A stretch of 64,000 nt of DNA from Comamonas sp. Y33R10-2. GTDB lineage: Bacteria; Pseudomonadota; Gammaproteobacteria; Burkholderiales; Burkholderiaceae_C. Under the pieces are notes generated by a model, which did not search any database, was not told the DNA's origin, and was given only the letters and a program-made list of their open reading frames with translations. This document shows positions 63,758 to 64,000 of this stretch, in pieces. Location of the stretch: assembly GCF_019355935.1 (NCBI RefSeq), contig NZ_CP079925.1:310001-374000 (forward strand). The letters run 5' to 3'. Position 1 is the first letter of the stretch. Each line of letters starts with the position of its first letter. The translations under genes and the position numbers were made by a program.

Positions 63758-64000
63758 ATGGATCTGATTAATAACTTGTCGATTGGTTTTGGCGTGGCTT
63801 TCACGTTCCAAAATCTGATCTACTGCTTTGTGGGCTGTCTGCTCGGCACCCTCATTGGTGTGCTGCCAGGTATTGGCCCTGTGGCGACCATCGCCATGTT
63901 GCTGCCTGCAACCTACGCTTTGCCACCCGTGGCGGCGCTGATCATGCTGGCCGGTATTTACTACGGCGCACAGTACGGTGGCTCCACCACCGCGATTTTG
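63758..64000 (+). CDS. tctA: Tripartite tricarboxylate transporter large subunit TctA, partial
   Basis: The first 81 codons; the gene runs off the right edge. It begins MDLINNLSIGFGVAFTFQNL and includes the TctA hallmark GTLIGVLPGIGPVATIAMLLP and YYGAQYGGSTTAIL. It starts 15 bases after tctB with TAGGAG upstream. Confidence 0.95.
   Translation, partial: MDLINNLSIGFGVAFTFQNLIYCFVGCLLGTLIGVLPGIGPVATIAMLLPATYALPPVAALIMLAGIYYGAQYGGSTTAIL

Overview
The window is chromosomal DNA from a beta-proteobacterium of the Burkholderiales, most likely a Comamonas or a close relative in the Comamonadaceae. The basis is gene order (pth-rplY-prs-tRNA-Gln-ispE-lolB-TPR facing mutM; trpS beside a site-2 protease; rpfE-recJ facing lolCD), a TctA/TctB tricarboxylate transporter locus, and short intergenic repeats of a kind I associate with this family. 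This rests on protein and gene-order recognition; no search was run.

Layout. 1-5660: tail of a LysE-type exporter, then a complete five-gene dipeptide/oligopeptide ABC importer on the minus strand. 5834-16299: a ferredoxin, a translation and envelope housekeeping block (pth, rplY, prs, tRNA-Gln, ispE, lolB, TPR protein), then mutM, a dynamin-like GTPase and mutY on the plus strand. 16389-23994: a minus-strand run nadK-recN-rapZ-creB-creC-creD plus a small gene, with a match to the CreB-binding cre tag in front of creD. 24024-25162: hrcA and a CAT-anticodon tRNA.

25115-31154 is a compact (about 6 kb) integrative element in that tRNA gene. It has 48-bp direct repeats at both ends, a tyrosine recombinase, an AlpA-like regulator, a small CxxC protein, a primase-helicase and a zinc-ribbon membrane protein. 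Beside the primase gene lie seven GGACT boxes at exact 9-bp spacing, a good candidate for a replication origin or operator. Next to it, 31155-39068 looks like an older, eroded island: IS5-family fragments, a large autotransporter with 23 perfect CCAACT repeats, a LexA-controlled umuDC pair, an intact IS3-family element and a third, degenerate copy of the tRNA 3' end.

39184-64000 returns to the chromosome: tRNA-Arg; a CHASE2 kinase/LysM-FecR/response-regulator cluster; trpS with a C-terminal extension; a site-2 protease gene broken by an apparent 1-base frameshift; three chemoreceptors, two of them tandem paralogues, one with a sigma-28-type promoter; a YciO-family gene and a PHP phosphatase gene; recJ-rpfE facing lolC-lolD; tatD; a deoxyinosine glycosylase; a spermidine-synthase-like protein; a lone GspE-like ATPase; and tctB with the start of tctA.

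How genes work together. The importer genes are mostly overlapping or nearly so, as in one operon. CreBC probably controls creD through the cre tag. The umuDC pair is probably an SOS-inducible mutagenic polymerase. The element genes form the minimum set for excision, replication and reintegration. The strongest unexplained signals are the 9-bp-spaced boxes of the element, a 63-bp in-frame duplication behind the stop codon of the second tandem chemoreceptor, and the nested tRNA 3'-end repeats.
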